From: Erythroxylum novogranatense
Lineage: Eukaryota > Streptophyta > Magnoliopsida > Malpighiales > Erythroxylaceae
Reading direction: 5' to 3'
DNA: 64,000 nucleotides
NCBI GenBank assembly: GCA_029891385.1
Contig: CM057228.1
Coordinates: 81,022,964-81,086,963 of the forward strand
This document shows, in pieces, positions 47,146 to 58,762 of the stretch. A program made the translations under genes and the position numbers. The notes below the pieces were generated by a model. The model was not told the origin of the DNA and did no database searches. It saw nothing but the letters and a program-made list of their open reading frames with translations. The first letter of the stretch is position 1. The number at the start of each line of letters is the position of its first letter.

Positions 47146-47474
47146 TGTAGGTGTAAGTCGACTTGTATTGAGATGTAAGTCGACTTATACCAGTTCGGTA
47201 CTAATAAGTCAACTTGTATACCCGTGTAAGTCGACTTATGCATGGGCAGGGGCACAAGGCGACTTGCATTCTTTGTAAGTCGACTTGTGACATGCTCAAG
47301 AGGGATGATGGATGATTATAAGGAAAGATTCAATGTGATTGATGAAACCTAAATCATTCCATATAGTCATAGTGATTATAATCCTACGGCTTGGAGAAGA
47401 AGAAGATGAGACCTGTAAACCCTCAAATCATATGACAACTAACGCCTTCCATTAATATGGTAAGAACCAGAGTT
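47146..47474 (+). repeat. chimeric LTR start plus leader of the rearranged copia
   Basis: The first 85 bp match the reverse complement of 49404-49320 (LTR start with AAGTCGACTT words). The sequence then passes, at or just after a copy of the word (47228-47237), into leader that matches the reverse complement of 18065-17780. The rest of the LTR and the primer site are skipped. Confidence 0.85.
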
Positions 47475-49404
47475 TTAATCCCGGGAGGTACATCACATGT
47501 ACCAGGTGCAGAAAACAAAATTTTTTGTCGCCGGGACCTTCCTGAAGGCCAGGATCTATGTGTCTGTATGAAGATTCAAACCTGAATAGCCAATAGAGAC
47601 TATCTTTAAAGGTATCCACGCAGAGATCAGAAAGCCTAACCGGGACAAACTCTTTTGACCCGGGAATAGCTAGAACAAAGTAAAGGCTGCTAGACCCTAC
47701 CTCTGTCCTTGGAGAGCTTGAGACAATGATGGAGGAAGATGAAAAACTTGGAGGAGAAGATGAAGCCTTGAATATCGATGGAGATGAGAGATGAAGACTT
47801 AGGTTTTTCTCAAAAACCTTCTTCCCTTTCCAAAACCAACGACACACTCACCAAGCCCTCTTTTTCCATTTGTCTTTAACACTTTAAAGACTCATCAAAG
47901 GCTAATGGTGGACAAGCTTCCACGTTAGCCATTTATATATATATATAAAGTTAAATCATGTCCTCTCCTCCTCCATGCCACGTTTTCAACATATATATAT
48001 ATATATTAATTAATTATTTAATTAATTAATCATATATATATATGTATATATATTACTGAAGTGGTCCAGTCACACTGAGGTCGATCCTACCGGCCTACCG
48101 GGTCCCGGCATGGGATAAACCCCCGAAAACCTTTTTCAGCAATATTGATGTCGCGATCTCATCGGGACATATCCCAATCTCATCGGGATCCATTTAATCC
48201 TAATGCTCTCCATAATTGGAACTCAGTTTAATACTATTTTACGGATTCTCTGAAACACTCTTATGCGTGTGACCCTTTAGGTTGCCGGTTATGTTGGTCA
48301 CCTAGATTAACACTTAATCTGAGCAAGTCATGAGCGGCATCTAGCAACACATCATGACCCCCAATTGATCGGAAAGTAATTGGTTTGATGAATTCATCAC
48401 GAACCAGATCACGAACCCTTCCATAGATAATTACTGTGCAATTAGTCCTTTCATCATCCTATACCCCACTTGGTTATGAGTATGGTCAAAGTGTCAACTC
48501 TTACTAGACTAAGTCTAGCCCAAGTGATATCAGTTCCTGTCTTAGGACTCATTACTTGATATGTCCATGAAGACCCTCATCATGACATAATTATGCTCCG
48601 GCCAGAGACTTAAAGTAATGCTCCTGACAAGAGGCCAGGGTATCTCTTTTGCTATCACAGAAGTGATGAATCCTTTATTGGCTACTCAATTACCTTCGAA
48701 TACCTCAAGCTGTACCCAAGCACCACCCTATGAGTAACCTCTGAAAGGCAACAAGGAATGGAGTCAAAGCACAGAATCAGTATCCAAGATATCCTTGAGT
48801 ACCTCAAGTCTAAGGATACTTGCACCATTGCTATGATGAGATTATCACTGACATTAGAATAGGACATCCATGTGATGATCTCATGGCAGGTCATCCAATG
48901 TACTTACTACCCTTAGTAAGCATCCACATGTCAACTCTAAATATCCCATATTTACAGTTTCTGAGATCCACTGCTTGATCCAATCAAGGAGTATAACATA
49001 TGTTAGTCAATCGGATTAATGATGTCCATCTCATTAATCCTATGACTAGGGAGAATTTAGATACTGACATAATTGCACATGATAGGAATCTCAGTAGTAT
49101 GATTACATCATAATTTCCTTCATGCTATGTCATATATCATGGACTTCATTAATTTGATTAAAGATCAATATCAATTCATAAAGAACATCAAATAAATGAA
49201 ACATGCCTTTCTTTATTTCTTCATAAAGTCTGTACATGACTATGAACAAAAAGCGCTAAAGGGGATTGCCTTTAGGGCACTACTCTAACAATTTCATGGT
49301 ACTGTACACGCATAAGTCGACTTACACGGGTATACAAGTCGACTTATTAGTACCGAACTGGTATAAGTCGACTTACATCTCAATACAGTTGACTTACACC
49401 TACA
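47475..49404 (-). repeat. near-complete LTR, inverted, of the rearranged copia
   Basis: Collinear with 11551-13487 except that the first roughly eight terminal bases (TGTAGGAA) are missing at the junction with the leader. It ends CACCTACA at 49404 before the polypurine tract AAGTGGGAGAT (minus strand). AT repeats lie at 47935-47950 and 47990-48050. Three AAGTCGACTT words lie at 49314-49374. Confidence 0.85.
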
Positions 49405-52098
49405 AATCTCCCACTTGACCTAAAGCCAATCGCCTTGGTATCTAATACCATAGCGAGTACATGAGAATCAAAATTCTTACGTGACAATGGCTTCGTCAGC
49501 GGATCGATAATGTTACGCTCGTGGAATTCTCTCGATCGCGACATCACCTCGGCAATGATCTCTCGAATCGATGATATCTGCGAGTGCGTGTTTAGATCGT
49601 TGGTGAGACCTTGGTTCCTTTGCTCGAGCAATAGCCCCATTGTTGTCACAATACAACCTGTATGGGCCCATCACGCTAGGAACCACACCAAGTTCGATAA
49701 TGAACTTCTTGATCCAACGACTTCCTTCTTTGCCTCGATGCGACAATGTACTCGCCTCGATCGTTGAATCACCGTCGTCTCTTGTTTGGAACTCTTCCAA
49801 CCGATCGCTCCGCCGTTCGGTGTGAAAACATAACTGACCGGATTTTGAATCATCCTATCAGATTGAAAACGGCATCCAGATGCCGCTCACTGGAGATTTC
49901 CATCTCCATATATCAAGAAAACATCCTTAGTCCTTCGCAAGTACTTGAGGATATTCTTGACAGCCACCCAGTGACCCTCACCAGGATCCGATTGGTATCT
50001 GCTCGTGACACTCAGAGCATACGATACATCGGGCCTCGTACATAACATAGCATACATGATCGATCCTACCGCTGATGCATACGGGATCATATCCATGCGC
50101 ATCCTCTCACCTTGTGTTTTAGGACACATAGATTTTGAGAGTGTTATCCCATGAGACATGGGAAGAAACCCTCTCTTGGACTGCTCCATGCTAAACCTCT
50201 TTAGCAACTTGTCTATGTACGATGATTGTGAAAGACCAAGCAACCTCTTTGATCTATCTCTATAGATCCTTATCCCAAGGATATAAGTTGCTTCACCAAG
50301 GTCTTTCATGGCAAATTATTTGGACAACCAAATCTTGACTGATTGCAGCATAGAGACATCATTTCCTAGCAATAATATGTCATCTACATACAGCACAAGG
50401 AATACGATTGCAGTCCCATTAACCTTCTTATACACACAGTATTCATCCGGATTTTGTGAGAAACCAAACTCTTTGATTACCTTATCAAAACTGATATTCC
50501 AACTCCTGGATGCTTGCTTCAATCCATAGATGGATTTCTGAAGCTTGCATACCTTTTCGCCATCAGAGGAGGTGTAGCCCTCAGGTTGTGTCATATACAC
50601 ATCCTCAGCTAGATTTCCATTTAGGAAAGCTGTCTTCACATCCATTTGCCATATCTCATAATCATAATGAGTGGCAATGGCTAGGAGTATTCTAATGGAT
50701 TTAAGCATTGCTATTGGGCTGAAGGTCTCGTCGTAGTCAACTCCTTGTCTTTGACGAAAACCTTTAGCCACAAGCCTTGCTTTATAGGTAATTACATTAA
50801 CATCCATGTCGGTTTTCCTCTTGAAAACCCATTTGCACCCTATGGGTTTGATTCCTTCGGGTGCCTTAACCAAAGTCCATACATGGTTTTCATACATGGA
50901 ATCCATTTCAGCTTTCATGGCATGAAGCCATTTCTGAGACTCTGTACTCTTCAGAACCTCTTCATAGGTGGTAGGCTCATCATCTTCTATGAGCAATACG
51001 TCATCCTGTTCATTCACGAAATCCATATCTCTCGAACAGGCGTATCTCGTGACCTACGAACTTCGTGTGTTGTAGAAGGTTGAATTGTTACTTCATCTGT
51101 ATGAGTTACGATTTGAGTTCAGCGGTTGATCTGCGTGCATTCGAGCATCTTGAACTTCTTCAAGCTCAATTTTGCTCCCACCGCCTTCTTGTAAAAGAAA
51201 CTCTTTCTCTAAAAAGACATCATGCTTTGAAACAAACACCTTTTGTTCCTCGTGAGTAGAACGATATCCCTTGTTTCTTTAGGATATCCTACGAACAAAC
51301 ACTTGTCGATTTTGCATCAAGTTTATCTCGATCGTGTCCGCTTCACATAAGGTGACAGCCCCAAACTTTCAAATGAGTAAGATAGGGTCTTTTGTTAGTC
51401 CACATCTCATATGGAGTAACATCAACTGTCTCTGATGGGACTCTGTTTAGCAAGTAAACAGCTGTCTCGATTGCATACCCCCAAAAGGATTTTGGTAATT
51501 TTGCAAAGCCCATCATTGATCGTACCATGTCTAACAAGGTTCGATTTCTCCTTTCTGCCACCCCATTATGCTGCGATGTGGAAGGAGGAGTCCATCGAGA
51601 TAAAATCCCATTATCTCTGTGATAATCCAAAAACTCTTGGTCTAAGTATTCCCTACCACGATCAGATCGTAATGTCTTGATACTTTTCCCAAGTTGGTTT
51701 TCTACTTAATTTCTGAATTGCTTGAACTTTTCAAATGCTTCAGATTTGTATCTCATCAGAGACAAGTACCCATATCGAGAATAGTCATCGATAAAGGTAA
51801 TGAAGTAAAGATAACCACTCTTAGCATGGATGGACATCGGACCACATACATCTGAATGTATTAGGTCTAATACTCCAGTCGCTCGTTCACCCTTTCCCTT
51901 AAAGGGTAACTTAGTCATCTTGCCTAAGAAACAAGATTCGCATGTGTCATATGATTCATAATCAAATGACCCTAAACTACCACTCTTATGGAGCTTAGCT
52001 ATGCGTCTCTCATTTATATGGCCAAGGCGACAATGCCATAAGTAAGTTGATTTTAAATTATCTCGTTTATGTCTTTTCGTGTCATTGACATTCATAAT
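49405..52098 (-). pseudogene. pol of the rearranged copia (integrase, RT, RNase H)
   Basis: Reading leftward: GAG-pre-integrase (LWHCRLGHINERRIAKLH, CESCFLGKMTKLPF), integrase (LIHSDVCGPMSIHAKSGY, DDYSRYGYLSLM, ERRNRTLLDMVRSMM), RT with one long open frame 50316-51026 (GCKWVFKRKTDMDVN, YDETFSPIAMLKSIRILL, DVKTAFLNGNL, catalytic YVDDILLLG) continuing at 49887-50309 (MKDLGEATYILGIRIYRD, TRPDVSYALSVTSRYQSD), then a frameshifted RNase H (YCDNNGAIARAKEPRSHQ). It is much better preserved than the pol at 13488-16032. Several short indels in 49440-49870 disrupt RNase H. Coding stops abruptly at 52098 against an AT-rich LTR piece. Confidence 0.88.
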
Positions 52099-52819
52099 TG
52101 ATATATATATAAATAAATGCTGAAGATGGAGAGGAGGAAGCTTTATCATTAAGCTATATATATATATATATATATATATATGAAGAATACGTGGAAAGGT
52201 TTTCTCCTTGCATTTAATGTCTTTAATTACATTAAAGACAAATGGCAAATAGGAAAAAGTAAGTGATGATGGTCGTTGAAAGATGAGAGTGGAAGAGAAA
52301 AAGGGTTTTTCATGCTTCCTTTTGATATATACACGATAATCATCTCTTCTTCATCTTTAATGAAGACTTATGGAGAAATGGAAAGGAGGATGATCGTGGA
52401 TGAAGAATAAGAAGGAGGTTTTGTGAAAACCTAAGTGTGAGAAAGGAGGAGAGATCGTGGGTTTTGAGAAAGAGTTTCTAAAATCCTAAGGTTTTGATCT
52501 CTTCTTCATCTTTCATCAAGATCATCTTCTCCAATCTTCAAGTTCCTCCAAGTTCCATCGTGACTCCAAGCTCTCCATAGAACAAAGGTAAGATCTAGCA
52601 GTCTTTAATTTGTTCTAGCTATTCTCGGGTCAAAGAGTTTGTCCCGGTTAGGTTCTCCGATCTCTGCGTGGATACCGTTAGAGACGGTCTCCTTTGGTCG
52701 TTCGGTTTGAGTTTGTTATATATATACACATGGATCCTGGCTTTCGGAAAGGTCTCGGAACAAAAATTTTTGTTTTCCGCACCGTGGGCATGTGATGCTC
52801 ACACCGGGATTTTCCTACA
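52099..52819 (+). repeat. LTR 3' part, plus sense, at the right end of the rearranged copia
   Basis: Its reverse complement matches the start of the LTR at 11551 (TGTAGGAAAATCCCGG, AACAAAAATTTTTGTT, CCACGCAGAGATC, AATAGCTAGAACA). It ends TTTTCCTACA at 52819, followed by the target duplication TATTC. An (AT)n run lies at about 52160-52182. Confidence 0.85.
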
Positions 52820-53842
52820 TATTCTACCTCTCCACAAAAATTTGTATCATTCTAAATTGATTTGAAAAATATTGATCGAAGGAAAGTGAGGGAATCTGTT
52901 GGAATAGTATGAACTGGTATGATTTCACTAAACATGTTTGGATATTTAGGTTACATCTTGACCTGTAGATTTCCAAATGATATGATTTTTTATTTTTAGT
53001 AAACTATAGACATAGGGATACAAATTATATGAAGAAGAAGAATTTTGATTCAGTCTCTAAGATATTTAATTTTTGGATAGAATTTGAGTATAGTATACTA
53101 TTTTAGAATGAGAACATTCGAAAATGTTTGACATATAACTTTCAAATTACTAAACCAAATTGAATTATTTTGGTGTCATTATAAACTTAAGACAATGAGA
53201 AACATTTTTCTAACAGAAAGTATTATCAAATTACTTCATCTTCCTTGTCATAATGTTCATGGAAAATAGACTCGAAGGTCTGAAAATTTGGAGAAATTTA
53301 TTAGAAGAAATGAGAGTTTGGATAATATGTGATATTGTAATGTTAGAATAACATTAGTGAATAAATTGTTTATATCAAAGTACAAAAGGTATGAGTTTGC
53401 TTGGGAATAAAGATATTTACTTGATTGAAGTTTTGATTAAAAGAAGAGGAGTAAAGTGTATCAAGTTAAAGTCAACAGGAATTTGATAATAAGAGCAAAT
53501 AATGCTTAAAAAGAAATGATGGGTGATTGAGTTATAAAATGAGAAAGTGGTAAACTGCGAAATTTGATAATATGCTGAGATTGTCATTGAACATGCATTG
53601 TACATAGTCCATATATACATTTGTGCATAAATAAATGCTTATAATTGTGCAAGTTATTAATGTATGTGTGCAATGTGTATATTGCATAATTTGGATATGC
53701 TGGATAATGTTTTGCGGAAACGTTAATAAATTTAGAGTGAAAAATAAAAACAGTAACAAGCACATCAAGATTTTTATACTGGTTCGGCAATGACTACATC
53801 CAGATTGGAGATGACTAAGTATTTCACTATAATCAATGAGAA

Positions 53843-56658
53843 TGTAGCGCCCCCTCACCGTAGGGGTACATATCGAGAAACCCGAAGGTCGTTCCAACAT
53901 GTATCCCACAATAAGGGTGCACTACCAGAACATTATCCAATAATATCCACATGGCATCGCAATAAGTAAAACCATAAAAGATCACAATAGCATAAATCAG
54001 AAAATTTGAATCCCAAAAATAATAATCATCTGGTACAGTCATCCAATGTCAGAATAGACAAGTCTATCAGTCTCCTAACAAAACCAAAAGGAAACGATCT
54101 GACATCTATCTAAGTCATCCTCAAAAGCTAACCCGGTGACCGACACATGTGCCATCGCCCTCTCACCGCTGACTCGGCGGCGGAGAAGAAGATCTTCAAG
54201 CTAGAGTCTACTCTAACATCTGAAAAATAGGTTGCAATTTTGGGTGAGTTTTGAACTCGGTGAGAAACCATCATCGATGGTTCACTCAAATCATGCATTA
54301 CATAAATTACGTGCAACACGACACATAATATCAATTAACGATATTATATACGATTATACGATATTTTGTAACGATTTACAATAGTAGATGATATCAATGG
54401 CAATATCTGATAGCTTAGAACGATTTATAGTATCGCATCACAATATCTGATAAATCATGGCATCATACTGATTCGAATCGTCACACAATTTAACAATTCA
54501 ATCATCATGTATATAATGCATATGAGACTCTTTCCATTATTGATGATTGTGCCTAAGTGCTCGATCGGTGTTCAGTGGGGGCGTCGTCGAGATTTCTCCC
54601 TCGAGTTAGGCGGTCGATGCGGTGTTGAGCTCGAGGCTCTTTTCAGTAATAATAGCAACTTGGGACACGTCCATTATCTGATCATGCATTTATGCATGCA
54701 GTGCAGTGTTTCAGTAATTCAGTATTCAGTGGTTCAGTAATTTACAGTGTATGGCTATAGAGCCTAGTATATCGATTCGGTATCATACGATGATCTAGTT
54801 GATGCGATAAAGCATGCAATTCAATCCAATCAATTTCGGTAATCAGGTAATAGTCTAGTCCAATTCAGTAGTAGCATGCATTTCGATCCTAATCACGCCA
54901 TAATCATCTGATTCACCTTTGCAAGTAATTCATACAGAGCATATAAACAATCGAAATTTGAGAAACCAACTAGGTTACTCACCAGTAACTTCCGAAACTC
55001 TTTGAAGTCCCAGCAATATCCGTGGAACAACGGTCCAACGGTGCCTCTATAACAGTAAAATATAAACCATTACTAATTGCCCAATTAAACAGTTCAGTAA
55101 TGCATATGTCTCAGTAAAATGATGTACGATGCACGTTCACGATTTTCCGGTGCTAAATCCCAATTTCGGTACATTAAGCCCAATTCTATCTGTTTGTTCA
55201 ATGGGTCGACAATTATTTGATCCATTCCTAAAATCCAGTCAATTTACCTCCCTTTGAATACCCTATGGCAAGTCCCTATTTATCGGGTCGAAACTTCTAT
55301 TGTAATTTCCAATTAAAACTCCAATAGTCTCAATTTGACATTTAGGTCATACTATGCACCATAATCGACCCAATTCCTTATAATTCAATTTCATTTAGAT
55401 CAATTCAAATTCCTACACTTATCCTCAATTGTAGACCTCTTTCCCTAGTTCAAAACAAATCTGAAATCGCCTCAATCGGAGGTCTACACCAAAAGTTATG
55501 CCCAATAAATCAATTTTAATCCAATGGAACAGTCCATCTCGCCGCGACATCGCGTCTCTACTTGCCACACGACGTAAAGGTCGCTCATGCCATGCTTAAC
55601 GACGCTAGCGTCTAACACGCCATGAGGCGAAGAAACACGTCGCGGCGTCATACATATATAACGCTCTCCGCGGCGTCCCACGCAAGCTTGCCGCGGTGAA
55701 CGAATATAAATTCGTCGCCATCGGGGCTCGCGTGCAGGTTGCGGCGTGCGACGATCCTCTTCATCTTCTCCGATCGTTTTCCTCATTAAATCCTCCATTA
55801 ACACACTTCAGCTACTCAAATCAACTCTAATAAATACCATAAATGCAGTAGAAACCATAAATAACAACATTAATACCATAAAACTTACCAAAACACAGAT
55901 CAATCCACAAATCTACCGTAACCCTAAAATCCTCCAAACCAATCGATCAACCAATAGCAAAGCTTCTAACCTTCATCAATGACAGTAAACAAGTTAGCCT
56001 AGCATACTAGGAAGAAACCATGAAAAGAAATCGAAAGATCTCTCACCGAAGGAAGAAAATCAAATCACCGTCGAGGGGGAAGAGGAACTCGCATATGCCT
56101 TAGTCAAAATCCCCCAATTTCATTCAACCCTAATATTTATAGACCTAAGTCTCCATATCAGTCCAAATTTCAGTCTCTAAATTTCAATAACTCATCATAT
56201 TTATTTCTTAACAGTATAACTCTAAATTTTTTCATTGCCATCGGACCATTCTTTCAGTACTATACAGTCAATCGGTCAGTCTCTCAAATATTTCCGGTCC
56301 GGGCATTTTCTCCTAAATTTCCCAGAAGTTTCCTATAATCCACTATCAAATACCAGTCACTCGTAACCAATATTAAATCAATCATTTGAACCCAAAAACT
56401 CAAATTTCTCAATTAATCGATTCCGTCGATTCGATCGATTCACAATTGATCAGTTTACAAACCAGTCACTTCAGTCAATTTCAATTCACAATTAAATACC
56501 GGAAAATCATGAATGCATGTACCTATGAATATATGCATATGCAGCAAACCGGATCCTTTATAATTAGAGACCAGTAGCATACTCGATCAAGAATACAATA
56601 ACCGATCGACGGTCCGATATTACCATAATACCCTTGCTGACAGTAACGGGATGTTACA
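53843..56658 (-). repeat. solo Tekay-type LTR, minus strand, 2816 bp
   Basis: In minus sense it starts TGTAACATCCCGTTACTG (56658) and ends GGGGCGCTACA (53843). Flanks are GAGAA (53838-53842) and AAGAA (56659-56663), a duplication with one G-to-A change. The intact Tnt1-like LTR shows the empty site (AATCAATGAGAACAT at about 61560). Landmarks in minus sense: a GC-rich word tract (55750-55530, words such as ACGTCGCGGCGT), a box CTCCGATTGAGGCGA (about 55470), a GTGAGT donor (54982) and TTTTTCAG (54220), and the hairpin CATCGATGATGG (near 54275). No coding sequence. Confidence 0.88.
54220..54982 (-). other. predicted intron in the minus-strand solo LTR
   Basis: Minus-strand GTGAGT (54977-54982) to TTTTTCAG (54220-54227), 763 nt, homologous in position to the candidate introns in the other Tekay-type LTRs. 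Splicing is inferred. Confidence 0.42.
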
Positions 56659-57088
56659 AAGAACATACAATAATGTTTATCACTCAATTTTCCAAAATAC
56701 CTAAATTAACCTAAGCTCACACACTCTTACTAGGAAGAGAAAACAAAAAAAATAAATTCCTTGCTATTTTTCTCTCTCTCTCTCCCTCTAGAAAATTTTC
56801 TCCTCTCTTCTCTCTTGAAATTTTCTGCTCTCTTCTCTCACACCCTCTTCTGTTGTTGCTGCTTCTCTTTTATAAAGAAGTCAATGGGTGAAGGTGAAGG
56901 TGAAGGCCAGCTGCACCGACATCCATCGAAAACCATCAAAAGCAAGCCACCATTTCTGAGCAATACTCAACAATCACCGAAAGCAAGCTACCATTTTTTA
57001 CTTTCAGACAATATTCAACAATCTCCACCTTGGCTCAAATCCTCGAAGTGGAACTCCAATGGTCGTATACAAATCCCCTACGGCCTAA

Positions 57089-57690
57089 TCAACAAATTTT
57101 ACAAATGCCAATCAAGCCTAAGCAATGCTTAAACATGAGTAGCGAAACTAGTTTTGTCAACATATCGGTAGGATTGTCAGCGGTCCTAATCTTCTGAAGA
57201 AGAATATCTCCCTCATCAATAATCTCACGAACAAAATGGAACCTCACATCAATATGTTTTGTATGTGCATGATGAACTTGAATCTTTGCAAAATAAATAG
57301 CGCTCTGACTGTCACAATGGACATCCACATGGTCCTGATGGACCCCTAAGTCATCAAGCAACCCTTGAAGCCAGATGGCTTCTTTAATAACTTATGTTAT
57401 TGCCATATATTCTGCCTCAGTAGTTGATAAAGCAATTATAGATTGCAAAGTTAATCTCCAAGTCACTGGACCTCTAGTAAGAGTGAATACAAAACCTATA
57501 GTGGACCTACACTTGTCCAAATCACCTGTGTCATTAGAATCTACATATCCAACAACATATTGGCCAGTAATTTCATCTTGCTAAAATAACAAACAAACAT
57601 CCACAGTACCCAGAATATACCATATAATCCATTTCATAGCTTGCCAATGTCCTTTTCATGGATTATGCCTATATCTACTGACAATACTAA
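57089..57690 (-). pseudogene. RNase H of the Tnt1-like element
   Basis: LDDLGVHQDHVDVHCDSQSA, AIYFAKIQVHHAHTKHIDVR, FHFVREIIDEGDILLQKI, then TADNPTDMLTKLVS and CLGLIGICKI, the conserved C-terminus of Tork/Tnt1 pol. Upstream, the TTEAEYMA-type region (57400-57430) and the STTGYV-type region (57480-57530) are present but frameshifted. It would have removed the RNA strand during reverse transcription. Confidence 0.85.
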
Positions 57691-58762
57691 CAACTTATGA
57701 AATATCAAGCCTAGTACACGCTATAACATACATCAAACTACCAACAGCACTTGCATATGGAATTTTAGCCATGTAATGACTCTCCTCATCTTTGTTAGGA
57801 GACATAGAAGCACTAAGTTTGAAATGAGGGCCAAGAGGTGTACTAACCAGGTTTGAATTTTCATTCATCACGAAACGTTGTAGTACCTTCTTCAAATATT
57901 GCTTTTGACATAGGCCAATCTTGTCTTTTTCTCTATCTCTTTAAATTTCCATACCTAGTATCTTTTGAGCTTCTCCCAAGTCCTTCATCTCAAATTTATT
58001 ACTCAATTGACTCTTCAATCTTTCAATCTCCACTTTGCTTTTACATGATATAAGCATATTATCAACATATAAAAACAAATAAATAAAGGTTCCATCTTGT
58101 AGCTTATGAAAGTATACACAATAATCATAATGACTTCTTGTGTACTTTTGCTTGATGATAAACCTATCAAATCACTTGTACCATTGTCTTGGAGACTGCT
58201 TCAAACCATATAATGATTTTTGTAATTTGCAAACCCAATTTTCTTTTCCAACAACCATAAACCCTGCTAACTGAGACATAAAAATATTTTCCTCTAGATT
58301 CCCATGTAAGAACGTTGTCTTGACATCAAGTTGAGTCAACTCAAGGTCAAACTACACAACCAAAACCAACAAAATGCGAATGGAAGAATGTTTTACTACA
58401 GGAGAGAATACCTCGTTGTAGCAATGCTTTCCTTCTGAGCATAACCTTTAGCTACCAATCTGGCTTTAAATCTTTCATTGTCTTTTCCCAAAGATTCCCT
58501 CTTCTTAGCATATAGCCATTTACAACCAATTTCTTTCTTCCCTTTGGTAACTAAACCAACTTCTAGGTCTTATTTTTATGAAGAGAATTCATCTCCTCAT
58601 CTATATAATTCTTCCACTCTATGCTCTCTAAACTCCTGACAACTTCTTTGTAGGTAGATGGAATATCATCTTTAATAAATGGAATTGCATATTCCATAAT
58701 ATCAGTAAACCGAGCAGGCTTTTGAATTTCCCTTCTTGTCTTCTGGTTACAATATAATCTTG
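57691..58762 (-). pseudogene. reverse transcriptase of the Tnt1-like element, active site altered
   Basis: Recognisable parts on the minus strand: KARLVAKGYAQKE-like region (58430-58470), LTQLDVKTTFLHGNLEE-like region (58290-58335), the polymerase centre at 58058-58069 reading YVDN instead of YVDD, then KKVLQRFVMNENSNLVSTPL and KIPYASAVGSLMYVIACTRL. The D-to-N change is a single G-to-A step and removes a metal-binding aspartate, so this copy could not polymerise even if the frame were open. Several stops and frameshifts are also present. Confidence 0.83.

Larger units (their letters stand above)
47146..52819 (+). mobile_element. internally inverted Tork/Angela-like copia with a perfect TATTC duplication
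   Basis: Outer ends TGTAGGTGTAAG and TTTTCCTACA are those of one plus-strand LTR family, and TATTC flanks both sides (47141-47145, 52820-52824). Inside, 47146-47230 is an LTR start and 47231-47474 leader, both plus; 47475-49404 is an almost complete LTR in minus sense; 49405-52098 is pol in minus sense; 52099-52819 is the 3' part of an LTR in plus sense again. Gag, protease and primer site are missing. It is the same family as 11551-20382. A single integrated rearranged DNA, or a later inversion and deletion, could give this structure. Confidence 0.85.
53708..57020 (-). repeat. 3' LTR of the Tnt1-like element, interrupted by a solo LTR
   Basis: Real LTR pieces are 53708-53842 and 56664-57020, together about 490 bp and matching 61435-61911. 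It carries three GTGAAG units near 56888 where the 5' LTR has one. A TATA motif in minus sense lies at about 56867-56874. The minus-strand tract AAGGTGGAGAT just right of 57020 is the polypurine tract. Confidence 0.9.

Noticed and set aside
5767..49374. AAGTCGACTT arrays as CRISPR or satellite DNA
   Set aside because: The repeat is only about 10-12 bp with irregular spacers in plant retroelements, with no cas genes and no tandem unit.
53532..53909. A 125-codon minus-strand open frame
   Set aside because: It crosses the insertion junctions at 53708 and 53843, so it cannot be an old gene.
56761..57132. A 123-codon open frame as a gene
   Set aside because: It runs through the LTR, polypurine tract and RNase H end of a minus-strand element on the wrong strand, and its Ser/Leu-rich start is the CT-rich LTR tract.
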